From positions 12,610,769 through 12,674,768 of the forward strand of contig CM059624.1 in assembly GCA_030435675.1 (NCBI GenBank): a DNA stretch of 64,000 nt, written 5' to 3'. Positions 23,235 to 31,643 of the stretch are shown piece by piece. The notes under the pieces were generated by a model. The model had not been told where the DNA came from. It saw only the letters and a program-made list of their open reading frames with translations, and did no database searches. Both the position numbers and the translations under genes were made by a program. The first letter of the stretch is position 1. Each line of letters opens with the position of its first letter. The DNA is from Steinernema hermaphroditum (Eukaryota > Nematoda > Chromadorea > Rhabditida > Steinernematidae).

Positions 23235-23573
23235 TTATTTCTGCTCCTGAGCTCTTTCAAGCATTTTTCGATAAAGGATGTCCATGGCCTGCTTGTCCAA
23301 GAAGTACATCTTCAAGATGGTTTGAAGGCCTTCACAGGTTTCCTCAACAGATTCATCCGAAGAGATCAGAGAATATGATCCAGATCGCCGATTGAGACGC
23401 GTGAAAGATCGCCTAATGAATGCGTTGCTGCGGCGAAGTTTTGATCCTTTCCTGGGTTCCACAGAAGTTAGCCGATCGATGGAAGGAAGCTCTGATACTG
23501 TAGTTTTGGGCTCCGTGTTGTAACTACGTTTCGATTTCTTCGAGAAGACCTTTGTGACGGAAGAAAACTTCAT
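23235..23573 (-). CDS. Basic, serine-rich hypothetical protein
   Basis: A single-exon frame of 112 residues starting MKFSSVTKVFSKKSKRSYNT and ending KMLERAQEQK. The first two thirds are strongly basic with Ser/Arg stretches (RSNAFIRRSFTRLNRRSGSY); the last third is a predicted helix (EETCEGLQTILKMYFLDKQA and on). There is no signal peptide or membrane segment. It lies between copy B and a secreted-protein gene on the same strand, with about 270 bp to each. I do not recognise a family. Codon pattern and absence of stops make it plausibly real, but an additional 5' exon cannot be excluded. Confidence 0.5.
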   Translation of the reverse strand: MKFSSVTKVFSKKSKRSYNTEPKTTVSELPSIDRLTSVEPRKGSKLRRSNAFIRRSFTRLNRRSGSYSLISSDESVEETCEGLQTILKMYFLDKQAMDILYRKMLERAQEQK

Positions 23574-23843
23574 TGCTGATTATACAGCTACTTGTCACCT
23601 AAGTGTTCTTAAATGGTTTGCCTCACTGTGAAAACTAATGCATCTTTGATGTTTGTTTTTCGAAACATTTCCAAGAAACAAGATTGACTCTCCTCCTTGA
23701 AGAAACATTAGATTCGAGATTATAACATCAGCAAAGCCTCATGCATCACCGTGCACAACAAAAGTCGAAGATAGGAGGACATTACTGAGGACAATTGGAG
23801 GACATGAATACGAGCGGTCTGTCTGAAATAGGCGTCCTGGGAT

Positions 23844-24291
23844 CTAAACAAGTCTGAAATATTCATTCACATCGAAGAGCGTTTCGTTAAAGCTTTTGTT
23901 CTCGCATATTTTTGTGTCATTGCTGTCGAGCTTGAGGAAGGAGACTTGATTGACACCAGCTCTCAGACGAAGGTCTTCGTTGATAGACATGCGAGTACGA
24001 TTGGCGAGAATGCGACACGTTTTAAAGTGAGCTTGAAACTGACCGCCCGTGCATAGCGTGTTTCGTCCACATCTCTTTAAGCAGTCGTTCAGGTCCGTAA
24101 TATCGACTGTCAGAACATCGGTAGGCGGAATGTCATGAACATTGAGTTCAAATGTCTCGCTGGTGCGGAAGTGGACTTCCATATAGTCGCCGACCTAAAA
24201 TACAACAGCTGTAAGATGGCAACGTGATATACACTACACTAAGACACATAACAAAGAAGAAGACGTAGACGGCCACATGACGCTGCAACAT
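23844..24291 (-). CDS. Small secreted protein with a PAN/apple-like cysteine pattern
   Basis: Two exons (24235-24291, 23844-24194) joined over a 40-bp intron in phase 0 give 136 residues. Exon 1 is a signal peptide, MLQRHVAVYVFFFVMCLSV. The mature part has VGDYMEVHFRTSETFELNVH, then DCLKRCGRNTLCTGGQFQ and CRILANRT, the C-x3-C-x5-C...C spacing seen in PAN/apple modules. NRT, NDT and NKS are possible N-glycosylation sites; a fifth cysteine lies at KICENKS. PAN modules bind proteins or carbohydrates outside the cell. The domain call is from the cysteine pattern only; the donor GTGTAT is non-canonical but is required by phase. Confidence 0.65.
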
Positions 24292-25010
24292 CGTCCCAAA
24301 TAATGTTGATAGCGACATCTCCCTGAAGATTGGGTGGTATCCAGGGGTTAGTACACTCTCGTTTCCTTAGAAATGGAGCCCATTATATCGCTATAGCTCT
24401 AGCAGATGAATTGAGAAGACGGAATATGTGTATATGCCCGTATAGTGCATTTAAAAGACAGCTCTAGCTGTCTTGTGAACGGAAACATGTATCTGTTCAC
24501 ATACTGATATAATCTTTCAAGTTTCAATTGCGCACTTGACGGTAGGTCAGCGATGCATCAAGTCCTAAGCTCCGGTACTTTAATGGACATCTTTTAATGG
24601 AGAATAACATAGCCACATTATCATCTCCCGTATTTCATCTTATCACACTCCATCTGAAAGACCATCTAAAAATCATTTTGTCTGTGGGATTGATATCCCC
24701 GGTGCAGTGGGGCACCTCGGATAAAACCGTATATAAGATGTGATTTGACCGATCACTCTATCTTCCAGTTCCTCACGTTCCCTCAACGTCGACTTCATAA
24801 CGGCGCGGATGTCTCGACGATACGATTATGTGTCGAAGACAGGAATTGCCAATGGGCAATAAACGTTAATGGCCCCTCGACAGCATTCCCTTTTGTGTGA
24901 ATCCATCCATTAACGGCACCAGTGTTCCCTAATCTAAATCAGCGCATTAGTTCGACTGCTTCATATAACATAATGACATTACAACGCAATAAAGAAGTCT
25001 TCTTGATACT
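24292..25010. other. Intergenic spacer with a possible promoter
   Basis: About 720 bp. GTATATAAGATGTG at 24729-24742 followed by a pyrimidine-rich CTATCTTCCAG looks like a TATA box and an acceptor, and AATAAACG at 24858 looks like a poly(A) signal, so a very short transcript between 24750 and 24880 is possible, but I see no convincing protein. It may instead be the carboxypeptidase promoter. Confidence 0.35.
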
Positions 25011-27392
25011 ATGGCGCTTCTTTTTCTCTGGCTATGTCTGCTCCTTCCAGCTACCTCTGTATCGCTCAAAGAAGAACGGTCGTATGTATGCATTCTACCA
25101 ATCAACCGCAAAACGCTCTTTTTAGGGATTACAAGATTTACCGTCTGATAACGGCCAACCTGCCTCAACATGAAGCTCTGGTTCAGGCTTTTTATGATAA
25201 ATCTCTCGGCGTGCACTTCATTAAAGGACCGCCTCGCTATGGACGAACTTCCGATGTGAAGGTTTCGGCGAAGCATCTGGAAGAGGTGGAGGAGTTTCTG
25301 GATGAGCAGAACATCGACTACATCCAAATGTAGGTGCACTGTGAAGTTCAACTGGAGAAATTCAAAATTTTTCGTTTTTGTTGTCTTGTTTGTAGCTCCA
25401 CCATCCACGATCCGCGTTACAGCGCTTAGATCATCTCCGCACCAGTATATGTCTCATCGTATTCCCCGTTCACGCCTAAACTCTCTTCGGTTCATATCCT
25501 ATCTTTTCCCCGCTCCTTGCAAGCGTCATGTTTATGTTCATATCCTTACCGGTTCGAGTCTTCCGAAGTCCAAGAGATCAGTGAGCTCCTCCCCGCTCCA
25601 TGGCCCATCTCTTCCATGGTCCGTGATTATCCTTTCCTTGGTCCATGATGTCCTGGCCTGTTCACCATCCAATGCTACAGACCATGAAACATCTCCACCC
25701 CAGCTCATACCTAAACTGTTCCCCGTTCATGTTCCATCTCTTTCCTGACCAAATCCTATGCTCTGCTCATGCTTCATCTCTGCCCCAGTGCACACCTCAA
25801 CCTATCTCCGGTCCATGACTCAACCCACCATGTTACAGAGCTTCGATCTTATCTCACCCGGTGCATACCTCAAGCTATCGCGTGTCCATGTCTCTTCCTG
25901 TTACCCGTTCATTCCCCTTCGCTTTCCAGGTCCATGCATCGCCCCCGTCTGTCCCTCATTTGTAGCTTCACAAAAAGAAAATCCTCTAGGACTACAAACC
26001 AAACTCGCTATGTTTAGGTTCCCTAACGATGGACAAACGGTCGACGAAACTGTTGGAACTCCAACGCACTGTGTATTTTACAGAATGGGTAAAATTCCGA
26101 CGGGAACAGTAACTCAAACACAAATTCTTTAGGAAAGTACTGTCAGTACAACTCGATGCTGCGCTTCATCAGGCAGATGACTCAACGCTTCCCTCTCCTA
26201 ACCGAAAGTTTCACCATCGGACACAGCCACAAGGGCCGTCCGCTGACCGGAATCCGAATCGGCGCTGCCAGCCACATCAGGCACGCCGTCGTGATCGATG
26301 CGGGAATCCACGCGCGTGAGTGGCCCGCCAGTCACGCGGCCATGTTCTTCATCGAGAAGCTACTCCACGGCTATGGAACCGACCCGCAGATCACGGAGAT
26401 CCTCGACAACTTGGACATCCACATAATTCCGCTTCTCAATCCCGACGGATACGAATACAGTCGTTCGGCCAACTTCAAAGATGTTCGCATGTGGCGTGGA
26501 AATCGGGGAATGAGGGTGATGGTGAACGGATCGGACTGCTCAGGAGTCGATGTGAACAGGAATTTCGATTTTCATTGGGGAGGTAGGAACGAGATTTTGG
26601 GCTAAAAGTCCACTCAAAATGAGCCACTTCTACACCTAGATCTGAAAAAGCGTCGTGCTCGATCAGGCACAGCGTGGCGGAACCCATTTCTATTCCTCCT
26701 TTTGCTCAAAAACATGAGAAAATGAATCTATTCTAAGTCTATTCGTTGTTCAGAGACAGGATCTTCGTCTGATCCGTGCGCCTTGAACTACGGTGGCCCC
26801 GAAGCCTTCAGCGAATCTGGATCAAAGTAAGGATTCAGCTTGTTTCCACAGTGCAATATCTGCCTTCAGGGCTCTCAGAGAATTCATACTGTCTCCGCCT
26901 CTCAAAGGAATCGTCGACGCCTACGTCACGATCCACTCGTTTGGCGGTCTTGTGATAATGCCCTACAACATTGCCAATGAGTCTCTCCCAGAGGACCACG
27001 ACGAGCTGGTAATCAGAGCTGCAAGGAAGACCCAAAATACATGTATTTAGAAAGCGATCGGCGAAAAAGTCGTTGCTGCAGCGAGCAAGTTTTCCTCTGA
27101 ACCGTTCAAGCTGGGAACCTCCGTTAGTCTTCTGAACTGTGAGAACTAGTCACTCTCCCGAAGCCACTCGTTCCTTTCAGATTCCGCTTCTGGGTCATCG
27201 GTTGACTGGGCACAGCAAACGGCCAACGTCAAGTACTCGTATTGTATTGAACTGATGCCCACCATCGGCTCACCTTCGTTGGAAGGTTTCCAACCGCCCG
27301 AGGAGAAGCTGTGGAACATCGCTGCTTCCGGATGGGAAGGACTTAAAGTAATCATGCAGGCAGCTTTGGAACTGCAGAAGAAAACGTTGTGA
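25011..27392 (+). CDS. Secreted zinc metallocarboxypeptidase, M14A (carboxypeptidase A/B type)
   Basis: Eight exons: 25011-25081, 25126-25329, 25396-25415, 26133-26582, 26754-26826, 26870-27008, 27051-27126, 27181-27392, all phase-consistent, about 415 residues. A signal peptide (MALLFLWLCLLLPATSVSL) is followed by the activation propeptide (DYKIYRLITANLPQHEALVQ and on). The catalytic domain has HxxE zinc ligands in GIHAREWP, substrate arginine in MWRGNR, NR in DVNRNFDFHW, the third zinc ligand in TIHSFGG, and catalytic Glu in YCIELMP. It should remove C-terminal residues from peptides outside the cell or in the gut. Oddities: the Tyr198 position is Phe (HSFGG), and the Tyr248 position reads Asn (SVNSASGSSVDW). 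The tiny exon 3 (20 bases) and the 717-bp intron after it, full of degenerate GTCCATG/pyrimidine repeats, are the least certain part. Confidence 0.85.
25416..26132 (+). repeat. Pyrimidine-rich degenerate minisatellite inside the carboxypeptidase intron
   Basis: Repeated but imperfect words such as CCCGTTCATG, GGTCCATGA, CATCTCTTCC and GCATACCTCAA recur every 30-60 bases between about 25480 and 25950. All other introns of the gene are far shorter. The strand bias (C/T on the coding strand) is strong. Confidence 0.45.
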
Positions 27393-27499
27393 CCAGCTGT
27401 GCTGAGAAATATTGTGTGGGGCGCTTTTGTAATGACCGTAGCAAGATCGTAGGAGAATACGTTTTTGCGTAAAATACATAAAATTAAAACTGTGAAAGC

Positions 27500-27725
27500 T
27501 TATTCTCCGTAGACGTAGTCTCTCTTCTCGAGGTTCAGCGTTCCTTTCTTAAGATTTTGCAGACGGTTAGGAGTGTTCTGAACTGGCTGGATATCGCCGA
27601 TCGGATCGGATTCGATGTTGATCTTAAAAGGAAAGCTGGCAGGTCGGTAGGATGGTACTTACAGCCTGTATCGAGGCCATGGAGACGAAGAGAAGAAGGA
27701 GGGCGAAGAAGACGATACGAGCCAT
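27500..27725 (-). CDS. DYVYGE peptide family, N-type (copy C)
   Basis: Two exons (27663-27725, 27500-27622) around a 40-bp intron give 61 residues. Exon 1 is a complete signal peptide, MARIVFFALLLLFVSMASIQ plus A. Exon 2 reads INIESDPIGDIQPVQNTPNR, then LQNL-KK-GTLNLE-KR-DYVYGE. Two dibasic sites would release GTLNLE and the C-terminal hexapeptide DYVYGE, so the gene looks like a peptide-hormone or effector-peptide precursor. It is intact and is the left half of a head-to-head pair with copy D. The carboxypeptidase gene converges on it, ending 108 bp away. I know of no named family with this tail. Confidence 0.8.
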
Positions 27726-27954
27726 GGTTCAAGTTGTGACGCTCCTTTGCATCTCCCTTTGTCTTATGGGTCTACTGATATGGATCTCCTCTTGATGGAG
27801 TTATATTCGTCGTGACCAAGAATAACTTTATGTTTATAGAATGCTAATTATAGCGAGAAGATCAAAAATACGTTTCATATTTCAGGAAACGACCAAAATA
27901 GTCCTTTTGCACCACATAAAACGTCTACAGTTCAGGCCATCAATCTATCACATC
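27726..27954. promoter_or_regulatory. Shared bidirectional promoter, copies C and D
   Basis: About 229 bp between divergent ATGs. It contains AGAATAACTTTATGTTTATA, GAATGCTAATTATAGCGAGA, then GGAAACGACCAAAATAGTCC and CACATAAAACG toward copy D. The same block is found reverse-complemented at 31057-31289. Confidence 0.7.
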
Positions 27955-28197
27955 ATGTATCGTGGCGTCCTCTTCGCCCTCCTTCTTTTCTTCTCTACGA
28001 TGGCCTCCATGCCAGCTGTAAGTGACAGATTGTGTTCTTGAAGCAATCATCTTAAGAGCACGATCGAACAAAGCTCGATCACCGATATCGAGCAAGCTCG
28101 TGATTTACTTTCCGATGTTCTCAAGAAGATCCAGCAGGAAAACACAGATCCATACTATCCGGACTATAAGACCGATTACGGAATCTACGGAGAATGA
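27955..28197 (+). CDS. DYVYGE peptide family, I-type (copy D)
   Basis: Two exons (27955-28017, 28057-28197) around a 39-bp intron give 67 residues. Exon 1 is a signal peptide (MYRGVLFALLLFFSTMASMP plus A). Exon 2 reads STIEQSSITDIEQARDLLSD, VLKKIQQENTDPYYPDYK and TDYGIYGE. The KR site of the other subtypes is missing; a KK lies upstream, so a longer tyrosine- and proline-rich peptide ending DYGIYGE could be released. It shares intron position, exon-1 length (63 bp) and tail (YGE) with the N and K types, which supports common descent. Confidence 0.8.
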
Positions 28198-28264
28198 TGA
28201 CTATGTGCTAATGAGTACGTTTTTATACATAAAAACTTGGCCAGAAAGTTCGAAGCACTTGTGT

Positions 28265-28474
28265 CGTTCCTCGGTTTATGGATCTTCTCTGAACTATGTT
28301 TGTCGTGACCAAGAATAACTCTATGTTTATAGAATGCTAATTATAGCGAACAATCTTTTTCTAAAAGATTCTCCTCCAAAACGGCATTTTATATTTTGGT
28401 AAACGACCAGAATAGTCCTCTACGATCATATATAACGGCGCCTTTGGATACGATTCACCATCCAATCTCGAGCC
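28265..28474 (+). promoter_or_regulatory. Family promoter in front of the unpaired K-type copy
   Basis: It carries the full conserved series AGAATAACTCTATGTTTATA, GAATGCTAATTATAGCGAA, GTAAACGACCAGAATAGTCC and CATATATAACGGCG, nearly identical to the A/B and G/H promoters. The opposite side, where a divergent N-type copy would start, stops after TTTATGGATCTTCTCTGAAC and no second gene follows. Confidence 0.65.
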
Positions 28475-28745
28475 ATGGCTCATATCGTCTTCTTCGCCCT
28501 CCTTCTTCTCTTCGTTTCGATGGCCTCGATCCAGGCCGTAAGTAGTCACTTAGAACTGGGAGCCACTTCCATTTCAGGTCAACATCGAATCCGATACGAT
28601 CAGCGATGTCCAGCCGGTTCAGGGCACTCCCTATCGTCCCCAGGCCAGCAAAAAGGGCGTTTTGATCCTCGAATCTGATCCGATCGAGACGACTGTCGTC
28701 ACTGTCAGCTTTAATCCGTATGGAAAGAGATTCTATGGAAAATGA
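28475..28745 (+). CDS. DYVYGE family, K-type with a replaced C-terminus
   Basis: Two exons (28475-28537, 28578-28745) around a 40-bp intron give 76 residues. The signal peptide (MAHIVFFALLLLFVSMASIQ plus A) and the first part of exon 2 (VNIESDTISDVQPVQGTPYR, PQASKKGVLILE) are almost identical to the K-type copies B and G. After LE the KRDYVYGE tail is gone. Instead the protein continues SDPIETTVVTVSFNPY-GKR-FYGK. GKR is a classical amidation plus cleavage site, so an amidated peptide ending FNPY could be produced. It is the only family member without a divergent partner. Confidence 0.78.
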
Positions 28746-29292
28746 GAATGTTTGCTGTTCAGCATAGTAGAAAAGTGAAATAAATGTTTAATTTCTTCAT
28801 AAAGTGCGCAGCATGCGCTATTTTATATGTATGTAGACGGAAGATCCAAGCTCATGTTCCCTCGCAGAGTTTCGCCTGAGCCAAGGCTATCTCTGGAAAT
28901 CTATCGGATGGTACACACGACGTCGCGCCCTCTAGGCACTAAAAGCATCAAGACAACAATAGTTTAGCGGCGATCAACACACGTAATGGAGATGCCATAG
29001 CCCACCATTGGTGACCATAAAACCACTTTTAGTAAACGTTAGCCAAAAAAATGGGTGGCCTCCCCCTCACTGCTTACCGTTCTGGCGCAGTGTGACAAGA
29101 AAAGCAGAATTGAACCGCACCCCATGTTTAGAGGGGAATCTTCATCATTGAAACAATTCTGGATTAAGCTACATCGCAAACATATAGCCAGATGTCTGGA
29201 GGATGGCGTTCAGACGCGCCTGTCTGATCTTTGCAGACAGCTTGCAACGCAGGCTGACTCATTCTGCAAATCACCTTCTGGCGACCGGTCGA
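28746..29292. other. Spacer before the type I membrane protein gene
   Basis: About 550 bp. AATAAATG at 28779 is a likely poly(A) signal for the preceding peptide gene. A frame is open upstream of 29293 (from 29203) but it places non-hydrophobic residues before a signal peptide and was not used. Nothing else recognised. Confidence 0.4.
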
Positions 29293-30329
29293 ATGAGGCG
29301 GCTCGTCCGAGGTCTTCTTCAGATTTCGATCCTCTTCTGCACTGCGTTCTTCTCATCCGCCCTTCCGTGCTCCATCGAAGAGGACGCGTTGGTCATCTAC
29401 TATGATCGGCACCGATGTGCCCTGGTCGTGACCGAGAATTCGACTTTCTTTGAAGGCGTCGCCAGGCGAAATCGTAAGTTGCACCTGCTGTTCTCTCTTA
29501 ATGACTCTTCTTAGCTCCATGTCCGCAGTTCTGCCTGGTAGTCGCCACAAACTACAGCGGAATTGTACTTCTAAGTGAAGAAGGGTCGATTCGGTTCCCG
29601 TTTGAACTGTAAGGTGATGTTCGGGGATGTATGTAGTACGGTATGTGCTTTTTCAGGAACCTATCGCAGGTTTTGGATCAAAACGGTCGTACCAACTCGA
29701 GTGGAAACGTTGTAAATTGTTCGCTTTTGCTGCAGAAGCTCGGATTTGAAGTAATCTCCAATCTGCAAAGTGACCCGTATGTGCCCACGCATTTGGCTTG
29801 CGGTAAACGTCGTTTTTCTAGATGTATCGAGCAGCCAAATCTTGTGATCGGAAAGTGGGTCATTCTGCTAGGAAAATCTCTAGTCATATAGGTGGATTTC
29901 AGCGCATCAGAACAACTTTTTCACGAAACCTTCCGATGGAGAAAGAGACGAGCTCGTTACTGCCAGTAAGCGCTTTGCTATCTACAGCTACCGTAACCTC
30001 ATTTCAGGAGCAAACACGGAGAAGTCTTGCGAAAGAGGCGCAATCGTCTTATCGTCGTTGCGCCGTTTTCGATCGTTCTAACCGTCGTGATGATCGCCAT
30101 CGTTGTTTGCCATCAGTGCCGCCTGAAGCCGCAGTACATCTCCTTCCAGAAGAAGTTACACACTCGGCGGCGGGTGCATTTCTCCGAAGTGGAAGCAGGA
30201 GGCGGCAGAACGTCGAAGATGAGCGGTTCAGGTTCGAAGACCTCGGTATCGACCATATCATCAAATCCAAGTAACGGTCATCAGGTGATTAGTATCCAGC
30301 AAGCCTCGACACTAGCATCACGTTGTTAA
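29293..30329 (+). CDS. Single-pass type I membrane protein with a cysteine-rich ectodomain
   Basis: Six phase-consistent exons (29293-29473, 29515-29608, 29657-29776, 29822-29843, 29892-29965, 30008-30329) give about 270 residues. Residues 1-24 (MRRLVRGLLQISILFCTAFF and on) are a signal peptide. The ectodomain has LVIYYDRHRCALVVTENST, PPCPQFCLVVATNYSGIVLL, VVNCSLLL and PCIEQP, with sequons NST, NYS, NLS, NSS and NCS. A dense basic stretch FRWRKRRARYCQ and RKRRNR precedes the transmembrane segment LIVVAPFSIVLTVVMIAIVV. The cytoplasmic tail is Ser/Gly rich (SKMSGSGSKTSVSTISSNPS). RWRKRRAR fits a furin-type site, so ectodomain shedding is possible. I do not recognise the family. It sits inside the peptide-gene cluster on the plus strand. 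Confidence 0.7.
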
Positions 30330-30507
30330 TGTTTTTGATGAGTTGTCGAGAAATGAAGCAAAAAATGGGACTGTCTACTTAATGTTCTTTTGGATTCAGT
30401 ATGCCTGGACAGGGATCTCCGGGAGATGCTTGTGGAATCAAGGTTGAACGTCTTCGAGAGCATGAATCTAGATGGCTCGAACTCGAACTCGATGACTCGA
30501 AACGAAG

Positions 30508-30731
30508 GGCAGATACCGGATAAAACGTCCTACCGTAACCCCCGGTTGCCACCTCAGGCAACTCGTTCCGGGGTTTTTGTTCTTTTTCGTTATTTTCTTC
30601 GAATATTGCGCTGCTTGACATTCGAAGAAAATCGGTGAAACGACGACGAGACGACGATGGAATGATCCCGGATCGAATTGCCTGGGGTGGCAACCGAGAT
30701 TACGGTTCGTTTGATGTGGGTATCTGGATGT
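30508..30731. repeat. Imperfect long inverted repeat (foldback, about 70-bp arms)
   Basis: CGTAACCCCCGGTTGCCACC plus TCAGGCAACTCG at about 30534-30565 pairs with CGAATTGCCTGGGGTGGCAA plus CCGAGATTACG at about 30674-30704. Outer bases (AGATACCGGATAAAACG with CGTTTGATGTGGGTATCT) and an inner stem (ATTTTCTTCGAAT with ATTCGAAGAAAAT) extend it in both directions. No ORF of note. It lies between two convergent genes and could be a MITE or a hairpin-RNA locus. Confidence 0.6.
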
Positions 30732-30804
30732 ACTGCACAAGTGCCAGCTTTGAACTTTCTGACCACGTTTTTATGTCTCAATCAATGCTCATAGGCACAA
30801 ATGA

Positions 30805-31056
30805 TCATTCTCCGTAGATTCCGTAATCTGGTGGATGGTATTCTGGCGCTGGATAGTATTGTCTTGTGTTCTCCTGCTGAATCTTCTTGAGAACATCGGA
30901 AAGTATATCGCGAGCCCGCTCGATATCGGTGATCGAGATTTGTTCGATCGTGCTCTTAAAATCATTGCTTCAAGAACACAATATGCTACTTACAGCTGGG
31001 ATGGAGGCCATCGTAGAGAAGAGAAGGAGGAGAGCGAAGAGAACGCCACGATCCAT
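30805..31056 (-). CDS. DYVYGE peptide family, I-type (copy E)
   Basis: Two exons (30994-31056, 30805-30954) around a 39-bp intron give 70 residues. The signal peptide is MDRGVLFALLLLFSTMASIP plus A. Exon 2 reads STIEQISITDIERARDILSD, VLKKIQQENTRQYYPAPE, then YHPPDYGIYGE. It is the reverse-oriented counterpart of copy D, three residues longer, with the same KK site and DYGIYGE tail. It forms a head-to-head pair with copy F. Confidence 0.8.
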
Positions 31057-31289
31057 GATGTGATAGATTGGATGGTGACTTGAACTGTGAACGCTTTATG
31101 TGGTGCAAAAGGACTATTTTGGTCGTTTCCTGAAATATGAAACGTATTTTTGATCTTCTCGCAATAATTAGCTTTCTATAAACATAAAGTTATTCTTGAT
31201 CACGACGAATATAACTTCATGAAGCGGAGATCCGTATCAGGAGACCCATAAAACAGAGGGAGATGCAAAGGAGCGTCACAACTTGAACC
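31057..31289. promoter_or_regulatory. Shared bidirectional promoter, copies E and F
   Basis: Reverse complement of the C/D promoter with few changes: AGTTATTCTTGATCACGACG, the CTAATTA core read as TAATTAGC, and GGACTATTTTGGTCGTTTCC are all present in mirrored order. TTTATGTGGTGC marks the I-type side. Confidence 0.7.
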
Positions 31290-31515
31290 ATGGCTCGTAT
31301 CGTCTTCTTCGCCCTCCTTCTTCTCTTCGTCTCCATGGCCTCGATCCAGGCTGTAAGTACCATCCTACCGACCTGACAGCTTTCCTTTTAAGACCAACAT
31401 CGAATTCGATCCGATCGGCGATATCCAGTCAGCTCAGAACGCTCCCAATCGTCTGCAGAATCTCAAGAAGGGAACACTGAATCGTGAGAAGAGAGACTAC
31501 GTCTATGGAGAATAA
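31290..31515 (+). CDS. DYVYGE peptide family, N-type (copy F)
   Basis: Two exons (31290-31352, 31393-31515) around a 40-bp intron give 61 residues. Signal peptide MARIVFFALLLLFVSMASIQ plus A; exon 2 TNIEFDPIGDIQSAQNAPNR, LQNL-KK-GTLNRE-KR-DYVYGE. Compared with copy C, GTLNLE is GTLNRE, which adds a monobasic site. Intact; paired head-to-head with copy E. The lectin gene converges on it from the right with 128 bp between stop codons. Confidence 0.82.
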
Positions 31516-31643
31516 GTGTTTGTGTTCTTTTAAGACATAAATTATCCCAGATTTGCGTTCTATTTGGGGCTAACTTAGCTATGACACATCATGTGACACC
31601 ACAAAACAAACATTTATCAATGTCAACCACTTCTGAATCCATT

